Numbered from the stretch's first letter, positions 16,987-26,496 are shown. The stretch: 64,000 bases of DNA from Microbacterium sp. SORGH_AS_0428 (GCF_031453615.1 NZ_JAVIZT010000001.1:1798001-1862000); one strand, 5' to 3'. Notes: a model not told the origin generated them from the sequence alone. Numbers and translations are program-made.

Positions 16987-18051
16987 GTGAGCCGTTTGAG
17001 ACGATCCCGGCGCCGTGGCGCGCGCCTGGCGTTCGATCTCACGACCCTCAGCCTCGTCGGCGCCCTCCTGATCGCGGCTCTGGGCGCCGCAACGGCGGCC
17101 CTGTACCAGGAGTTCTACAGCCCCTCCGCCTTCGTGCAGCGCTATCTGAGCATGCTCGAATCCGGCCGCGCCGCCGACGCTCTGGCCCTGCCCGGCGTCT
17201 CGCTCGATTCGTCAGAGCTGACGGATGCGGGACTGCCCGCATCCGCATCCGACGCACTTCTACGCAGCGCCGCACTCAGCTCCCTCACCGACGCCCGCGT
17301 TATGTCCGAGCAGACCGACGGCGCCGACACGGTCGTGACGGCCAGCTACGTCGCCGGCGGACACGACGGGACCACCACGTTCCGCGTCCGCAGCAACGGG
17401 ACGCTGGGCATCATCCCGACGTGGCGGTTCAGCCAGAGCCCCCTCGCCGTCATGAACCTCATGGTCCTCGGCTCATCCACCTTCGACGTCAACGGGTTCC
17501 GCGTCGACCGTCGCCAGGTCTCCCCCGACGGCGTCGACGCCGACCCCGTCGCACCCGTGTCGCTGCTGGTCTTCTCGCCGAACCTCTATTCGGTGACGGT
17601 CGACAGTGCGCTCTCGACCTCCGAAGGGGTCGCCGTTCTCGCGGACGCACCGATGGTCGACGTGCCCGTCACGGTGCAGACCAAGCCGACGGACGAGTTC
17701 GTGAAGGTTGTGCAGCAGCGGGTCGAGGAGTTCCTCACGGCCTGCACCACGCAGCAGGTGCTGCAGCCGACGGGCTGCCCGTTCGGCTTCGTCGTGCGCA
17801 ACCGCGTCGAGAAGCTCCCGACCTGGTCGATCACCGAGCAGCCCACCGTCGAGGTCCTTCCCAACGGTGCCGGATGGGTCATCCCCGATGCGGATGCGGT
17901 GGCCCACATCGATCTCGAGGTGCGCTCCCTGGCCGACGGTTCGCTGCGCGAGGTGTCGGAGGATGTGCCGTTCGTGGTGAACGGCACGATCGACATCCTC
18001 CCGGACGGCACCGCGTCGATCCGTATCGGCGGTTACGACCCCGGGCTCTGA
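16987..18051 (+). CDS. Membrane-anchored hypothetical protein, 354 residues
   Basis: A basic N-terminus (SRLRRSRRRGARL) and one membrane segment at about residues 15-40 are followed by a large outward-facing domain. The domain begins with FYSPSAFVQRYLSMLESGRAADAL, which looks like a DUF4878/NTF2-like helix pair, then beta-rich repeats such as FDVNGFRVD and FVVNGTIDIL. A C-x-x-x-x-x-x-x-x-C pair (TACTTQQVLQPTGC) could form a disulphide. The function is not recognised. It stands alone with a leaderless promoter and is convergent with the CopD-CtaG gene (1-base gap). Confidence 0.75.
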   Translation: MSRLRRSRRRGARLAFDLTTLSLVGALLIAALGAATAALYQEFYSPSAFVQRYLSMLESGRAADALALPGVSLDSSELTDAGLPASASDALLRSAALSSLTDARVMSEQTDGADTVVTASYVAGGHDGTTTFRVRSNGTLGIIPTWRFSQSPLAVMNLMVLGSSTFDVNGFRVDRRQVSPDGVDADPVAPVSLLVFSPNLYSVTVDSALSTSEGVAVLADAPMVDVPVTVQTKPTDEFVKVVQQRVEEFLTACTTQQVLQPTGCPFGFVVRNRVEKLPTWSITEQPTVEVLPNGAGWVIPDADAVAHIDLEVRSLADGSLREVSEDVPFVVNGTIDILPDGTASIRIGGYDPGL

Positions 18052-18052
18052 G

Positions 18053-20089
18053 TCAGCCCTGACCGCGACGCGCGTCGCGGGCGGCGATGGCCGCCAGGCG
18101 CGCGTTGTACTCCTCGAGCTCCGCGTCGCCGGTGCGATCGGCCTGACGGTCGTTCGAGCGCTGCAGGCGCTCGTCGCTGCGGCTCCACTGGATCGCGACG
18201 GTGATGCCGAGGATCAGGGACGGGATCTCTCCGACGCCCCAGGCGACGCCGCCGCCGACGTACTGGTCCTCCAGCGGTGTCACGCCCCACGTCCGACCCA
18301 TCGCGCCGAACCACTCGGCGGCGAACAGGCCCGTCTGCATCATGATCGCCACGCCGAAGAAGGCGTGCATCGCGATCACGACCACGAGGGTGAGCAGCCG
18401 GAAGGGGTAGGGGAAGCGCAACGGCACCGGGTCGATGCCGATGAGGGAGAGCACGAACAGGTAGCCGGTGATCAGGAAGTGCGTCACCATCCAGATGTGT
18501 CCGAGGTGGTCGTAGAGCGACCACCGGAACAGGTCCGTGTAGTAGAAGATCCACAGCGACGCCACGAAGTTGAGTGCGGTGAAGATCGGATGCGTGACGA
18601 CCTTCGCGAAGGGCGTGTGCACCGCCCACAGGATCCACTCCCGGCCGCCGCGCGTGCCGTCGTCGCGCTTGCGGATGGCGCGCAGTGCGAGCGTGACCGG
18701 TGAGCCGGGCACGAGCAGCAGCGGGATCGCCATCGTGAGCAGCATGTGACCGACCATGTGCACACTGAACAGGTACTCCTGGTATGCGTTCACCGCGCCC
18801 GAGGTCACCCACAGCAGCAGCAGCATGCCGGCGACCCACATGATCGTGCGATAGAGCGGCCAGCGGTCGCCGCGGCGATGCAGGCGCCACACGCCGGCGA
18901 GGTACAGGAAGATCCCGAAGGCCACGACGAACAGCCACAGCAGGTCGATGTTCCACGCCGTGATCCACCGCAGCGGCGTGAGCTCCGGCGGCACGGGAGC
19001 GTCGGTGAGGAACTCGGCGGGGGTGCGTGCGACCGGCGGCTGCTGGTCCGTGGGCGGGGGCGTGCGCGCGAGAGCGGCGGCGGCCCCGCTGGCGATGCCC
19101 ATGAGGGCCAGCTCCACACCGATGAGGGTCCAGAACCGCCGGGCGCTCGCGTTCTCGTTCATCCGCGAGATGAGCCGCAGCCGGTACCAGGCGCCGAGCA
19201 GGCCGAGACCGATGAGGGCCAAGACCTTGACCGCGAGGATGCCGCCGTAGGGGCTCAGCAGGGCGGGCAGCGCCTCGACGCTGACCCAGGCGCGGACGGA
19301 GCCCGAGACCGCGACGACGATGAAGGCGACGAGGGCGATGCTGGAGTAGCGCCGCAGCAGGGCGATCTGACCCGAGCGCGCCACGACGGGCCGGATCACG
19401 ACCAGCAGCACGAGGCCTCCCAGCCAGACGGCCGCGGCCAGGATGTGCAGCACGAGCGAGGTGACCGCGACGCTGTGGTTCGCCAGCTCTCCGGAGTGGC
19501 CCTGCGTGCCCATCGGCACGAGGGAGGCGAGCGCCAGCATGGCGACGAGCAGAGTCGGGGTCCACGCACGCACCGCGAAGGTCAGCACCGTGAGCACGGC
19601 GCCGGCGACCGTGGTGATGAGCCAGGTCCGGCCGAGCTCGACCTCGACGAGGAAGCGGCCGAGTTGCTGTCCGAACACCGCATCCGCGCTCGGGGCCGCA
19701 TTGAAGACGTTGACGAAGGTGAAGAACCCGGTGACGGCGGCCGCGACGGTGAACACCGCGGCGCCGATGGATGCGGTGTCCAGCGCGATCTCGAAGGCAC
19801 GGTCCTCGGGCCGCAGGCCGAACAGCGCGAGCACGAGAGAGCCGACCATGGTCGCCGCCGCGAGGTTCAGCACGAGGGTGGCGATGGGAAGGCCCCAGCG
19901 GACGACGGGTCCGGCGTCGGCGATGACCAGAGGCGCCGCGCCTCCGCCGTAGGCCAGGGCGACGATGAGTGCCACGAGGGCGGTGACTCCCAGGATGACA
20001 GGGCCCGCGACGCGCAGCGTGGTCGCCGAGACCCCTCCCGGGCCGCCCGATCGGGGGCCGGCGGCGCGGGCAGAGGCGGTCGTCATCAC
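18053..20089 (-). CDS. CopD domain / CtaG cytochrome oxidase assembly fusion membrane protein
   Basis: 678 residues, polytopic throughout. The N-terminal half resembles copper-resistance CopD (helices around HSVAVTSLVLHILAAAVWLGG). The C-terminal half is a caa3-type CtaG domain with the motifs YLFSVHMVGHMLLTMAIPLLL, LWIFYYTDLFRWSLYDHLGH and AMHAFFGVAIMM. Such fusions are common in actinomycetes and are thought to deliver copper during cytochrome oxidase assembly. The GTG at 20089 is favoured by TAGGCT 6 bases upstream, but the ATG one codon later also has GGAG at 5 bases. Confidence 0.87.
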   Translation of the reverse strand: MMTTASARAAGPRSGGPGGVSATTLRVAGPVILGVTALVALIVALAYGGGAAPLVIADAGPVVRWGLPIATLVLNLAAATMVGSLVLALFGLRPEDRAFEIALDTASIGAAVFTVAAAVTGFFTFVNVFNAAPSADAVFGQQLGRFLVEVELGRTWLITTVAGAVLTVLTFAVRAWTPTLLVAMLALASLVPMGTQGHSGELANHSVAVTSLVLHILAAAVWLGGLVLLVVIRPVVARSGQIALLRRYSSIALVAFIVVAVSGSVRAWVSVEALPALLSPYGGILAVKVLALIGLGLLGAWYRLRLISRMNENASARRFWTLIGVELALMGIASGAAAALARTPPPTDQQPPVARTPAEFLTDAPVPPELTPLRWITAWNIDLLWLFVVAFGIFLYLAGVWRLHRRGDRWPLYRTIMWVAGMLLLLWVTSGAVNAYQEYLFSVHMVGHMLLTMAIPLLLVPGSPVTLALRAIRKRDDGTRGGREWILWAVHTPFAKVVTHPIFTALNFVASLWIFYYTDLFRWSLYDHLGHIWMVTHFLITGYLFVLSLIGIDPVPLRFPYPFRLLTLVVVIAMHAFFGVAIMMQTGLFAAEWFGAMGRTWGVTPLEDQYVGGGVAWGVGEIPSLILGITVAIQWSRSDERLQRSNDRQADRTGDAELEEYNARLAAIAARDARRGQG

Positions 20090-20095
20090 TGCTCC

Positions 20096-20101
20096 AGCCT
20101 A
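20096..20101 (-). promoter_or_regulatory. -10 hexamer TAGGCT for the CopD-CtaG gene
   Basis: On the minus strand TAGGCT, 6 bases, then GTG at 20089. Confidence 0.5.
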
Positions 20102-20138
20102 GGCGCGCTGCGCTGTCAGCTCGCTCAGACGACGAAAA

Positions 20139-20162
20139 GGGGGGAGCCTCACGGCTCCCCCC
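20139..20162 (-). terminator. Rho-independent terminator of the HU gene
   Basis: Ten-base arms GGGGGGAGCC / GGCTCCCCCC with loop TCAC, followed on the minus strand by TTTTC. It lies 18 bases after the HU stop. Confidence 0.85.
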
Positions 20163-20179
20163 TCACAGACGGTCGTCGA

Positions 20180-20467
20180 CTACTTGACGGCAGCCTTCAG
20201 CTTCGAACCGGCGGTCACCTTGACGCGCTTGCCGGCGGGGATGGCGATCTCGGCGCCGGTCTGCGGGTTGCGGCCGGTGCGAGCGGAGGTCTCGACCTGC
20301 TCGAACGCGATCCAACCGGGGATGGAGACCTTGGTGCCCTTGGCGACGGCCTCGGAGACCGTGGAGAAGAGGGAGTCGAGCACGCTCGACACGGTGGACT
20401 GGCTCTGTCCCGTGGCGCTGGCGATGCTCGCGACGAGCTCGGTCTTGGTGATGGACTTGTCGGCCAT
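20180..20467 (-). CDS. hup: HU-family DNA-binding protein
   Basis: 95 residues. MADKSITKTELVASIA is the typical HU start; the beta-arm region reads GRNPQTGAEIAIPAGKRVKV, with the conserved Arg-Asn-Pro at the arm tip. HU bends DNA and compacts the nucleoid. The protein lacks the long Lys/Ala-rich tail seen in mycobacterial HupB. GGAGG is upstream of the ATG. The 5' leader contains CCGGGGC-TCG-GCCCCGG (20514-20530), a small stem-loop. A strong terminator follows. Confidence 0.95.
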   Translation of the reverse strand: MADKSITKTELVASIASATGQSQSTVSSVLDSLFSTVSEAVAKGTKVSIPGWIAFEQVETSARTGRNPQTGAEIAIPAGKRVKVTAGSKLKAAVK

Positions 20468-20552
20468 GTGGGTTGTCCTCCAGGCGGCGGTGCGCCGCTT
20501 TCTTGACTTCGGTCCGGGGCTCGGCCCCGGTTGGTCGGATCGACCGAGCACG

Positions 20553-20558
20553 AATATA
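20553..20558 (-). promoter_or_regulatory. Likely -10 box (TATATT) of the HU gene
   Basis: GGGTATATT on the minus strand is the only AT-rich hexamer upstream of HU. It implies a leader of about 80 bases. No clear -35 element was seen. Confidence 0.45.
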
Positions 20559-20675
20559 CCCACGAACCCCGTGATTCCGCGGATTTTGGGCGTGAACCGC
20601 CCACATCCGACGGCGTGTCTCACCCGAAATCACCCAAAAGGGTCGGAATCGGCCCGACGAGGCGACCGAGAACGA

Positions 20676-20710
20676 CGAAGGCCCGGAACCTCAAGGGTTC
20701 CGGGCCTTCG
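20676..20710 (-). terminator. Terminator hairpin of the rpmB-rpmG-rpsN operon
   Basis: A perfect 15-bp inverted repeat (arms 20676-20690 and 20696-20710, CGAAGGCCCGGAACC) with a 5-base loop lies 15 bases after the rpsN stop; TCGTTCTC follows on the minus strand. Confidence 0.8.
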
Positions 20711-20725
20711 TGCGGATGCGGGTGC

Positions 20726-21031
20726 TTACCAGCTGGACTTGGTCACACCGGGCAGCTCGCCACGGTGGGCCATGTCGCGGAAGCGCACACGCGAGATGCC
20801 GAACTTCGACAGCACACCGCGGGGGCGGCCGTCGATGACGTCACGCGAACGCAGGCGCACGGGCGACGCGTTGCGCGGCAGCTTCTGCAGGCCGACACGG
20901 GCGGCCTCGCGCTGCTCGTCGGTGGACTCGGGCGAGACGAGCGCCTTCTTCAGCTCGGCGCGCTTGGCGGCGTAGCGGTCGACGACCTCCTGGCGCTGCT
21001 TGTTGCGCGCGATCTTGCTCTTCTTAGCCAT
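20726..21031 (-). CDS. rpsN: 30S ribosomal protein S14, zinc-independent form
   Basis: 101 residues, [20 protein letters not shown] to the C-terminal [11 protein letters not shown], with [17 protein letters not shown]. It is the long cysteine-free form; the zinc-binding form is about 61 residues with two CxxC pairs. It is last in an operon with rpmB and rpmG, 3 bases after rpmG. In many actinomycetes such cysteine-free copies are induced on zinc starvation, but no Zur box was found upstream here. Confidence 0.97.
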   Translation of the reverse strand: MAKKSKIARNKQRQEVVDRYAAKRAELKKALVSPESTDEQREAARVGLQKLPRNASPVRLRSRDVIDGRPRGVLSKFGISRVRFRDMAHRGELPGVTKSSW

Positions 21032-21034
21032 GGA

Positions 21035-21205
21035 TCAGCGCTCCTCTCGGAATTCGACGTGCTTGCGGATGACCGGGTCGTACTTCTTGAGCACGATGCG
21101 GTCGGGGTTGTTGCGACGGTTCTTGCGCGTCACGTAGGTGTAGCCCGTGCCGGCGGTCGAACGCAGCTTGATGATCGGACGGACGTCCTGAGCCTTCTTC
21201 GCCAT
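21035..21205 (-). CDS. rpmG: 50S ribosomal protein L33, cysteine-free form
   Basis: 56 residues, starting [19 protein letters not shown] and ending [10 protein letters not shown]. Zinc-binding L33 has two CxxC pairs; here both places lack cysteine ([17 protein letters not shown]), so no zinc is bound. The ATG shares its A with the TAA stop of rpmB, giving tight coupling. It is the middle gene of the operon. Confidence 0.97.
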   Translation of the reverse strand: MAKKAQDVRPIIKLRSTAGTGYTYVTRKNRRNNPDRIVLKKYDPVIRKHVEFREER

Positions 21206-21441
21206 TAGAGCTTCACACCCTTCGCGATGAGGTCCTTGACGACGGACTCGATGCCGCGTGCGTCGATGACCTTGATGCCCTTCGCCGAGACGTTGAGCTT
21301 GACGTTACGGCCCAGCGAGGGCACGTAGTACGTCTTCTTCTGCACGTTCGGGTCGAAGCGGCGCTTCGTCCGGCGGTGCGAGTGCGAGATGTTGTGACCG
21401 AAGCCGGGAACCGCTCCAGTCACCTGGCACACTGCTGCCAT
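21205..21441 (-). CDS. rpmB: 50S ribosomal protein L28
   Basis: 78 residues: [20 protein letters not shown], then [16 protein letters not shown] and a basic C-terminus. Only one cysteine, so this is the zinc-free form. GGAG precedes the ATG. It is the first gene of the rpmB-rpmG-rpsN operon. A candidate -10 (TAGACT on the minus strand) lies about 150 bases upstream near 21591. Confidence 0.96.
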   Translation of the reverse strand: MAAVCQVTGAVPGFGHNISHSHRRTKRRFDPNVQKKTYYVPSLGRNVKLNVSAKGIKVIDARGIESVVKDLIAKGVKL

Positions 21442-21738
21442 GGTGATGTCTCCTTCTGTACCGTGACGCCGGACGGCGCCACCCAAGATCCCTTGTCTGC
21501 GCCCACGATCGACCCGGCCGTTTCCGACCCGGAAGAGGATGTGGACACGAACTGCGCGCAGGAGTGCGCACAGACAAGAAGTCAGTCTAGCACGCGCGGC
21601 GTGTCGCCTTGACGAGAGCCCTCCCCCGCCGCCTCAGCGCCCCCGTTGTCCACAGCACGCCGTGCGCTGACGCTCTCGACCGTTGCCGCACTGCCACGAT
21701 GGCGTGACGGCTGCGACGCCGTCGATTCAGGGGAGACG

Positions 21739-24700
21739 ATGACGGACACACCGCAGGGCGGCCGCTGGCCCGCATCCGCGCGCGAGCTCGGCGATCCGCA
21801 CAAGTGCCCCTCCTGCTTCACGGTCATCAGCGGTTCGCCCTGCCCCGCCTGCGGGCAGCCGCTGGACGATCCGCGCATGGGGCAGGTCCTCGCGATCGGC
21901 CAGACGATGGCGGATGCGGAGGCCACGCGTCAGAGCATCATGACCGCCGTTCGCGAGAGCGCCGTGGCCGCGCGGCAGGCGGCCCTCGCGGAGCGCGCAG
22001 TCCTCGCCGAACAGGCCGCCGTCGCCGCTCGGCAGCAGGCCGTCCCGCCGGCCGTGGTCACCCCCGCTCCCGCCGCGCCCGAGCCCGCCGCGTCCGGCGC
22101 CGCGCGTGTGGGTCCCGCGCTCTCCGCACCTGTTGTCGCGGCCCCCGCATCCCCGCCGCCCGGGCCCCAGTCACCGACTCCCGCACCGGCGCCCCGCCGG
22201 CGCCGGCTCACTGTGCCGGTGCTGCTGCTCATCGTGGGTGTCTCGCTCGTCGGCGTCGCGGCGGTCTTCTTCCTCCTGCTCGCCTGGTTCGTGGCCGGCA
22301 TCGCGTTGCGCGCGGTGATCGTGGCGGCGATCACGCTCCTCACGATCGGCGGCGCGTCACTGCTGCGGCGACAAGGCCTCACTGCCACGGCGGAGGGCGT
22401 CGCGGCACTCGGCGTCGTGCTGCTGGGACTCGACGCCTGGGCGGTGTACGCCAACGATCTGTTCGGCGCGGCGAGTTTCCGACCGGCCGTGTGGACGGGC
22501 ATCGGCGCCTTCGCGGTGGCGGTCATCGGCCGCGCGTGGGCCCGCATCTCACGTCTGCGCACTCCCGATCTCGCGGCATCCCTCGCACTCCCCGCGGGGA
22601 TCGGGTTCCTGGTCGGCGGCGCCGTCGCAGTGCCGCCGCCCGAGGCGCTGATCGCGGGACTCCTCGGCGCCGCGGTCGGCGGGCTCGCGCATGCGCTCCC
22701 CGCGCCCGCATCCTCGGCACGGTCGGGCGAGACCGGCGCCGTCGAGCGCTTCGTGCTCGCGATCGTCGGCCTGTTCGCCCTCGCGGTGGGCGCGCTGCTG
22801 ACGCCGCTGTTCGCCGAAGGGATCGGCGCAGCCGTCTGGGCCAACGCCGGCGTGGTCGTGATCGGCTCGGCGTACGCGTTCGTGCTGCGCCCCGCCGCAT
22901 CTGAGCGCGTCGCCGGCGCGTGGCTCGGCGCCGCGGCATCCGTTCTGGCTGCCCTCTCCCTCGCGACCGCCGGGTGGCAGCTCGCCGCCCGCAGCGATCT
23001 GCCCGTGTTCGGCGTGCTCGTGGCGCCGGTCCTGGCGGTCGCCACGGCGGTCGCGCTGGATCGTCTGCGGGTGCGGCTGCCCTGGCTGGTTCCCGCCGCC
23101 ATCGCCGCCGGGGTGGTCGCGGTCTGCTCGCTCGCCGTGCACATCCTGATGTGGTCGACGCGAGCAGCGCTCGCGATCTCCGGCAACTGGTCGCTGTGGC
23201 GCACGCCGGCGTTCGAGTCCGCCGGCGGCTCGCTCGAGATCCCGCTCCTGGCACTCGTCGCCGCCGCGGTGCTCAGCGTGCTCCTCTTCGTCGCGCCCGC
23301 GGCACGACGAGACGCCGTGCGCCACCTCCGCCCGATCGTGGGCACCCTCCTGCTGACCTCCGCCGCGGGCCTCACCCTGATCCCCGCGGCGGCAGTCGCG
23401 GGCGGCGTCGTCGTGGCGGCCGCATCCGTCGTCGCGATGCGCCGCCGCGCCGACACGACGGGATGGGTCGTCGCGGGCTTCATCGGCGCCGGCACCGCGT
23501 ACCTGACCGGCCTGTCGGCGATCTGGCTGTGGGTCGCCGCGGTCGCCGTCGCCTCGCTGCTGCCGGTGGCGCACCGGCTCGCCGCGCGCGCGGCCGGCGG
23601 GCTCGCCGTGGCCTTCGCCGTCCTTCCGATCGGCGTGCTCGCGGTGTCCGCGACGATCGCGCCGAATGCGCTGTCCGTGCAGCTCGGCGGCGCATCGGAT
23701 GCCGCCGCCGCGGGCTGCGCGTTCGTGCTGCTGCAGTGGGTCGCCCTGGTGGCGGCGCTCGCCTCGTTGCTCGGCTGGCGCGACGCCGCATCGCGCCGGG
23801 CGCTCGCCCTCGCGACGACGGTGCTGCTCGCCGTCTCCCTGCCCGCTGCGGCGGCACTGGGCACCTCGCCGCTCGCCGAGCGCGCCCTGCTCGAGCCGGG
23901 GCTGGGCATCGCACGAGCGGCCCTGCTGGTCGTCGCGTTGATCGCGCTGACCGCGCGACACCGTGAGAGCCCGGTCGCCTGGGCGAGCGCCGCGTTCGTC
24001 GCGCTCGCCGCGGCATCCGGCGCGGTGGCTCTGCTCGCCCTCATCGTCGCGCCGCGGTTCGCCGCTGCGCTCGTGACGGCCGCGGTCGCCGCGGTCGTCA
24101 TCGCCGGCGGTGCGGCCCTCGCGCTCCGTGTCCGCGTGCCGCGTGTGCGGCTCGCGGCGGATCTGGGCGCGGCGGTCGTCATCCTGCTGGCGGCGTGGCC
24201 GACTCCCCTCCCGGGCGGTCGGGTGCTCTTTCCGATCCCTGCCGAGTGGCGCGGGACGTTCGTCGCGATCATCGCGATCGCGATCGGCGCCGCATCCGTC
24301 ACGCGGGGCTGGCGCGCCCAGCGGGCCGGCGGAGTGCCCGTGACCGCTGCGCCCCGACGCCTCCTGGCCTGGCCGGCGTTCGCGGGAGCGACCGCCGCGC
24401 TGTGGCTGTGGCTCGGGTCGGCATGGCCAGACGCCGCTCTGGAGGCGTACGTGGTTCCACCGGCCGTGGGCCTCGTCGCCTTCGCGGTCCTGCTGAGCAG
24501 ACTCGGCCGCATCCCCGAGGCAACGGTGGCAGCGGCGGTCGGTGTGGGGGTGGGACTTCTGCCGCTCGCGGCCACCGCACTGAGCGCGGACGCGACGCGC
24601 GGAATCGTCGCGGCAGCGATCGCCGCGGCCGTCGCCGGCGCGTCGGCGTTCCTTGCGCGCCTTCGTTCGTCCGCCCCCGGGCTCGCCATGGCCGCTACGG

Positions 24701-26496
24701 CGCTCGGTGCGCTGCTCCTGGCGACCAGCGGCCTCGTCGTCACCGGACCCGAGGTGGCGGGCCTGTGGGCGGCGGCCGCCGTGGCGGTCACGCTGATCGT
24801 CAGTGCCGGTCTCGCACGCGAGGCCTCGGCCGCCGCGGTGAGCGTCGCGACCGTGGCCGGACCCGTTGCGACCTTCGTGGCCGCAGCCGCCGTCGTCATC
24901 GCCGTCGCGACGCACGGCTCGTTCGCTGTCGGCCTGACCCTCGTCCTCGTCCTGCTCGCGCTGCACCTGGTCTCCGCCGGTGCGCACCGGGTCCCACTGA
25001 CGCCGGCACTGCGCTGGACGACGTGGGCCGTCGCGCTGGTGGCCGGCGCCCTGATGTTGGCCGGCGGAGTGTTCACCGAGGTCGAGCCGGCCTTCGCGCC
25101 CGCCGGCGTCGCGCTCGCGGCGGGTGCGGTCGTCGCCGCGCTCCGCGCCGACCGCACCAGTCCCCTCGAGAGGACCGCCTGGCTGGCGGGCCTCGCGATC
25201 ACCGCTCTGCCGAGCGTTCTCGCCCCCGTCGAACCGCTGCGCACGTGGCTCGTGATCTCGCTGGCGCTCGCGGCCGCCCTCATCCTCGTTCTGGCTCCCC
25301 TGCCCGACATCGGCCGCCTCAAGACGCCCTCCGCGCTCGTACTCCTCGTCGCGGTCTGGGCGATGGCGGTGCGCAGCGCGGGAACGGATGCGACGGCACC
25401 CACGATCGCGTCTCTGGTCGCCGGTATCGGCACGGTCGCGGTGGCGGTGGGTATGGTCCGGATCGGCGCGCGGGCGGGCGTGCCCTCCTCCGTCGCCGCG
25501 GTCGGCTCGACCTTCGTGGTCGCGAGCGTCGCCCTGCGGCTCGACGGGGCACCGGCGACGACGGCCGTGACGATGATCTCCGCGGCGCTGGTCGGTGTGG
25601 CGTCCGCCCTCGTGCTCGGACGCGAGCGCTGGCGGGGCGTCGCGGCGGTCGCGGCGGTCGCGAGCGCGGCGACGCTGGCCACGGCGGCGGGAACCCGCAT
25701 CCTGCTCCTGACGGATCTTCCGGGCGCGCTCTTCACGATCGAACCGGAGATCTGGACTCTCGCGGCGTTGGGGCTCGTCACCGCCATCGCGGTCGCCGCG
25801 CTGCGCACCCGTTCCGGCAGCCATGTCGACATCGCCGCCATGATCGTGCTCTCGGCAGGGGTGGGCGCGTTCACGATCGCCGAGCTCGCCGCGTTCGAGG
25901 GCGCGCAGTTCACGCTCCGCGTCCTGCTGATCATGGTCACGCTCAGCGCGGCGGGAACCGCGGGGTGGGCGCTGCGTCGCCGGAACGGCCTCGTGCTGCT
26001 GGGCGCCGCCGGCGCCTTCGCCCTCGTCACCGCCGCGTCGACGGCACCCGCGGTCATCACGATGATTGAGGTCATCACCGCGCCGCCCGCCGTCGCGGGA
26101 CTCGCGGTGGGCATCGCCCGGATGCGGGCCGAACCCGCGCGGCGCTCATGGCCCGCGCTCGGAGGCTGGCTCGCCCTGCTGACGCTGCCGTCGCTCGCGT
26201 ACGACATCGACCCGGACGCGGCACTGTGGCGCGTCGTCGCACTGGGTGCCGTGGCCATCGCCCTCGTCGTCATCGGAGCGGTCCGTGCTCTGCAGGCGCC
26301 GCTCGTGGTGGGCTCGGCGGTCCTGCTCGTTCACGCGATCGCCCAGCTGTGGCCCTGGATCGCCGCGGCCTACGTCGCGTTCTGGTGGCTGTGGCTCGGA
26401 CTCGGCGGAGTGGCGCTCATCTTCCTGGCGGCCCGCTACGAGAAGCGGATGCGGGCCCTCAAAGCGGCCTTCGCCGCGGTCACCGCGCTGCGCTGA
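21739..26496 (+). CDS. Giant polytopic membrane protein with N-terminal zinc ribbon (SCO7613-like)
   Basis: 1585 residues. An N-terminal zinc ribbon CPSCFTVISGSPCPACGQPL (two CxxC pairs, about residues 24-43) is followed by a helical Ala/Glu-rich stretch, a Pro-rich linker and then about forty membrane segments to a basic C-terminus (RYEKRMRALKAAFAAVTALR). GGGGAGA precedes the ATG at 21739. The layout resembles actinobacterial proteins described by a SCO7613 C-terminal domain, of unknown function. It is a single-gene unit whose last 17 bases overlap the convergent DNA glycosylase gene. A role in transport or the cell envelope is only a guess. Confidence 0.8.
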   Translation: MTDTPQGGRWPASARELGDPHKCPSCFTVISGSPCPACGQPLDDPRMGQVLAIGQTMADAEATRQSIMTAVRESAVAARQAALAERAVLAEQAAVAARQQAVPPAVVTPAPAAPEPAASGAARVGPALSAPVVAAPASPPPGPQSPTPAPAPRRRRLTVPVLLLIVGVSLVGVAAVFFLLLAWFVAGIALRAVIVAAITLLTIGGASLLRRQGLTATAEGVAALGVVLLGLDAWAVYANDLFGAASFRPAVWTGIGAFAVAVIGRAWARISRLRTPDLAASLALPAGIGFLVGGAVAVPPPEALIAGLLGAAVGGLAHALPAPASSARSGETGAVERFVLAIVGLFALAVGALLTPLFAEGIGAAVWANAGVVVIGSAYAFVLRPAASERVAGAWLGAAASVLAALSLATAGWQLAARSDLPVFGVLVAPVLAVATAVALDRLRVRLPWLVPAAIAAGVVAVCSLAVHILMWSTRAALAISGNWSLWRTPAFESAGGSLEIPLLALVAAAVLSVLLFVAPAARRDAVRHLRPIVGTLLLTSAAGLTLIPAAAVAGGVVVAAASVVAMRRRADTTGWVVAGFIGAGTAYLTGLSAIWLWVAAVAVASLLPVAHRLAARAAGGLAVAFAVLPIGVLAVSATIAPNALSVQLGGASDAAAAGCAFVLLQWVALVAALASLLGWRDAASRRALALATTVLLAVSLPAAAALGTSPLAERALLEPGLGIARAALLVVALIALTARHRESPVAWASAAFVALAAASGAVALLALIVAPRFAAALVTAAVAAVVIAGGAALALRVRVPRVRLAADLGAAVVILLAAWPTPLPGGRVLFPIPAEWRGTFVAIIAIAIGAASVTRGWRAQRAGGVPVTAAPRRLLAWPAFAGATAALWLWLGSAWPDAALEAYVVPPAVGLVAFAVLLSRLGRIPEATVAAAVGVGVGLLPLAATALSADATRGIVAAAIAAAVAGASAFLARLRSSAPGLAMAATALGALLLATSGLVVTGPEVAGLWAAAAVAVTLIVSAGLAREASAAAVSVATVAGPVATFVAAAAVVIAVATHGSFAVGLTLVLVLLALHLVSAGAHRVPLTPALRWTTWAVALVAGALMLAGGVFTEVEPAFAPAGVALAAGAVVAALRADRTSPLERTAWLAGLAITALPSVLAPVEPLRTWLVISLALAAALILVLAPLPDIGRLKTPSALVLLVAVWAMAVRSAGTDATAPTIASLVAGIGTVAVAVGMVRIGARAGVPSSVAAVGSTFVVASVALRLDGAPATTAVTMISAALVGVASALVLGRERWRGVAAVAAVASAATLATAAGTRILLLTDLPGALFTIEPEIWTLAALGLVTAIAVAALRTRSGSHVDIAAMIVLSAGVGAFTIAELAAFEGAQFTLRVLLIMVTLSAAGTAGWALRRRNGLVLLGAAGAFALVTAASTAPAVITMIEVITAPPAVAGLAVGIARMRAEPARRSWPALGGWLALLTLPSLAYDIDPDAALWRVVALGAVAIALVVIGAVRALQAPLVVGSAVLLVHAIAQLWPWIAAAYVAFWWLWLGLGGVALIFLAARYEKRMRALKAAFAAVTALR

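Noticed and set aside
21442..21640. Search for a Zur box before rpmB
   Set aside because: No TGATAA/TTATCA-type or other good palindrome was found.
21930..26273. Very long open frame (over 1400 codons) antisense to the giant membrane protein
   Set aside because: It is an effect of high GC in the third codon position. The translation is low-complexity Ala/Thr/Ser/Arg with no family motif, while the plus frame has a zinc ribbon, regular membrane helices and a ribosome-binding site.
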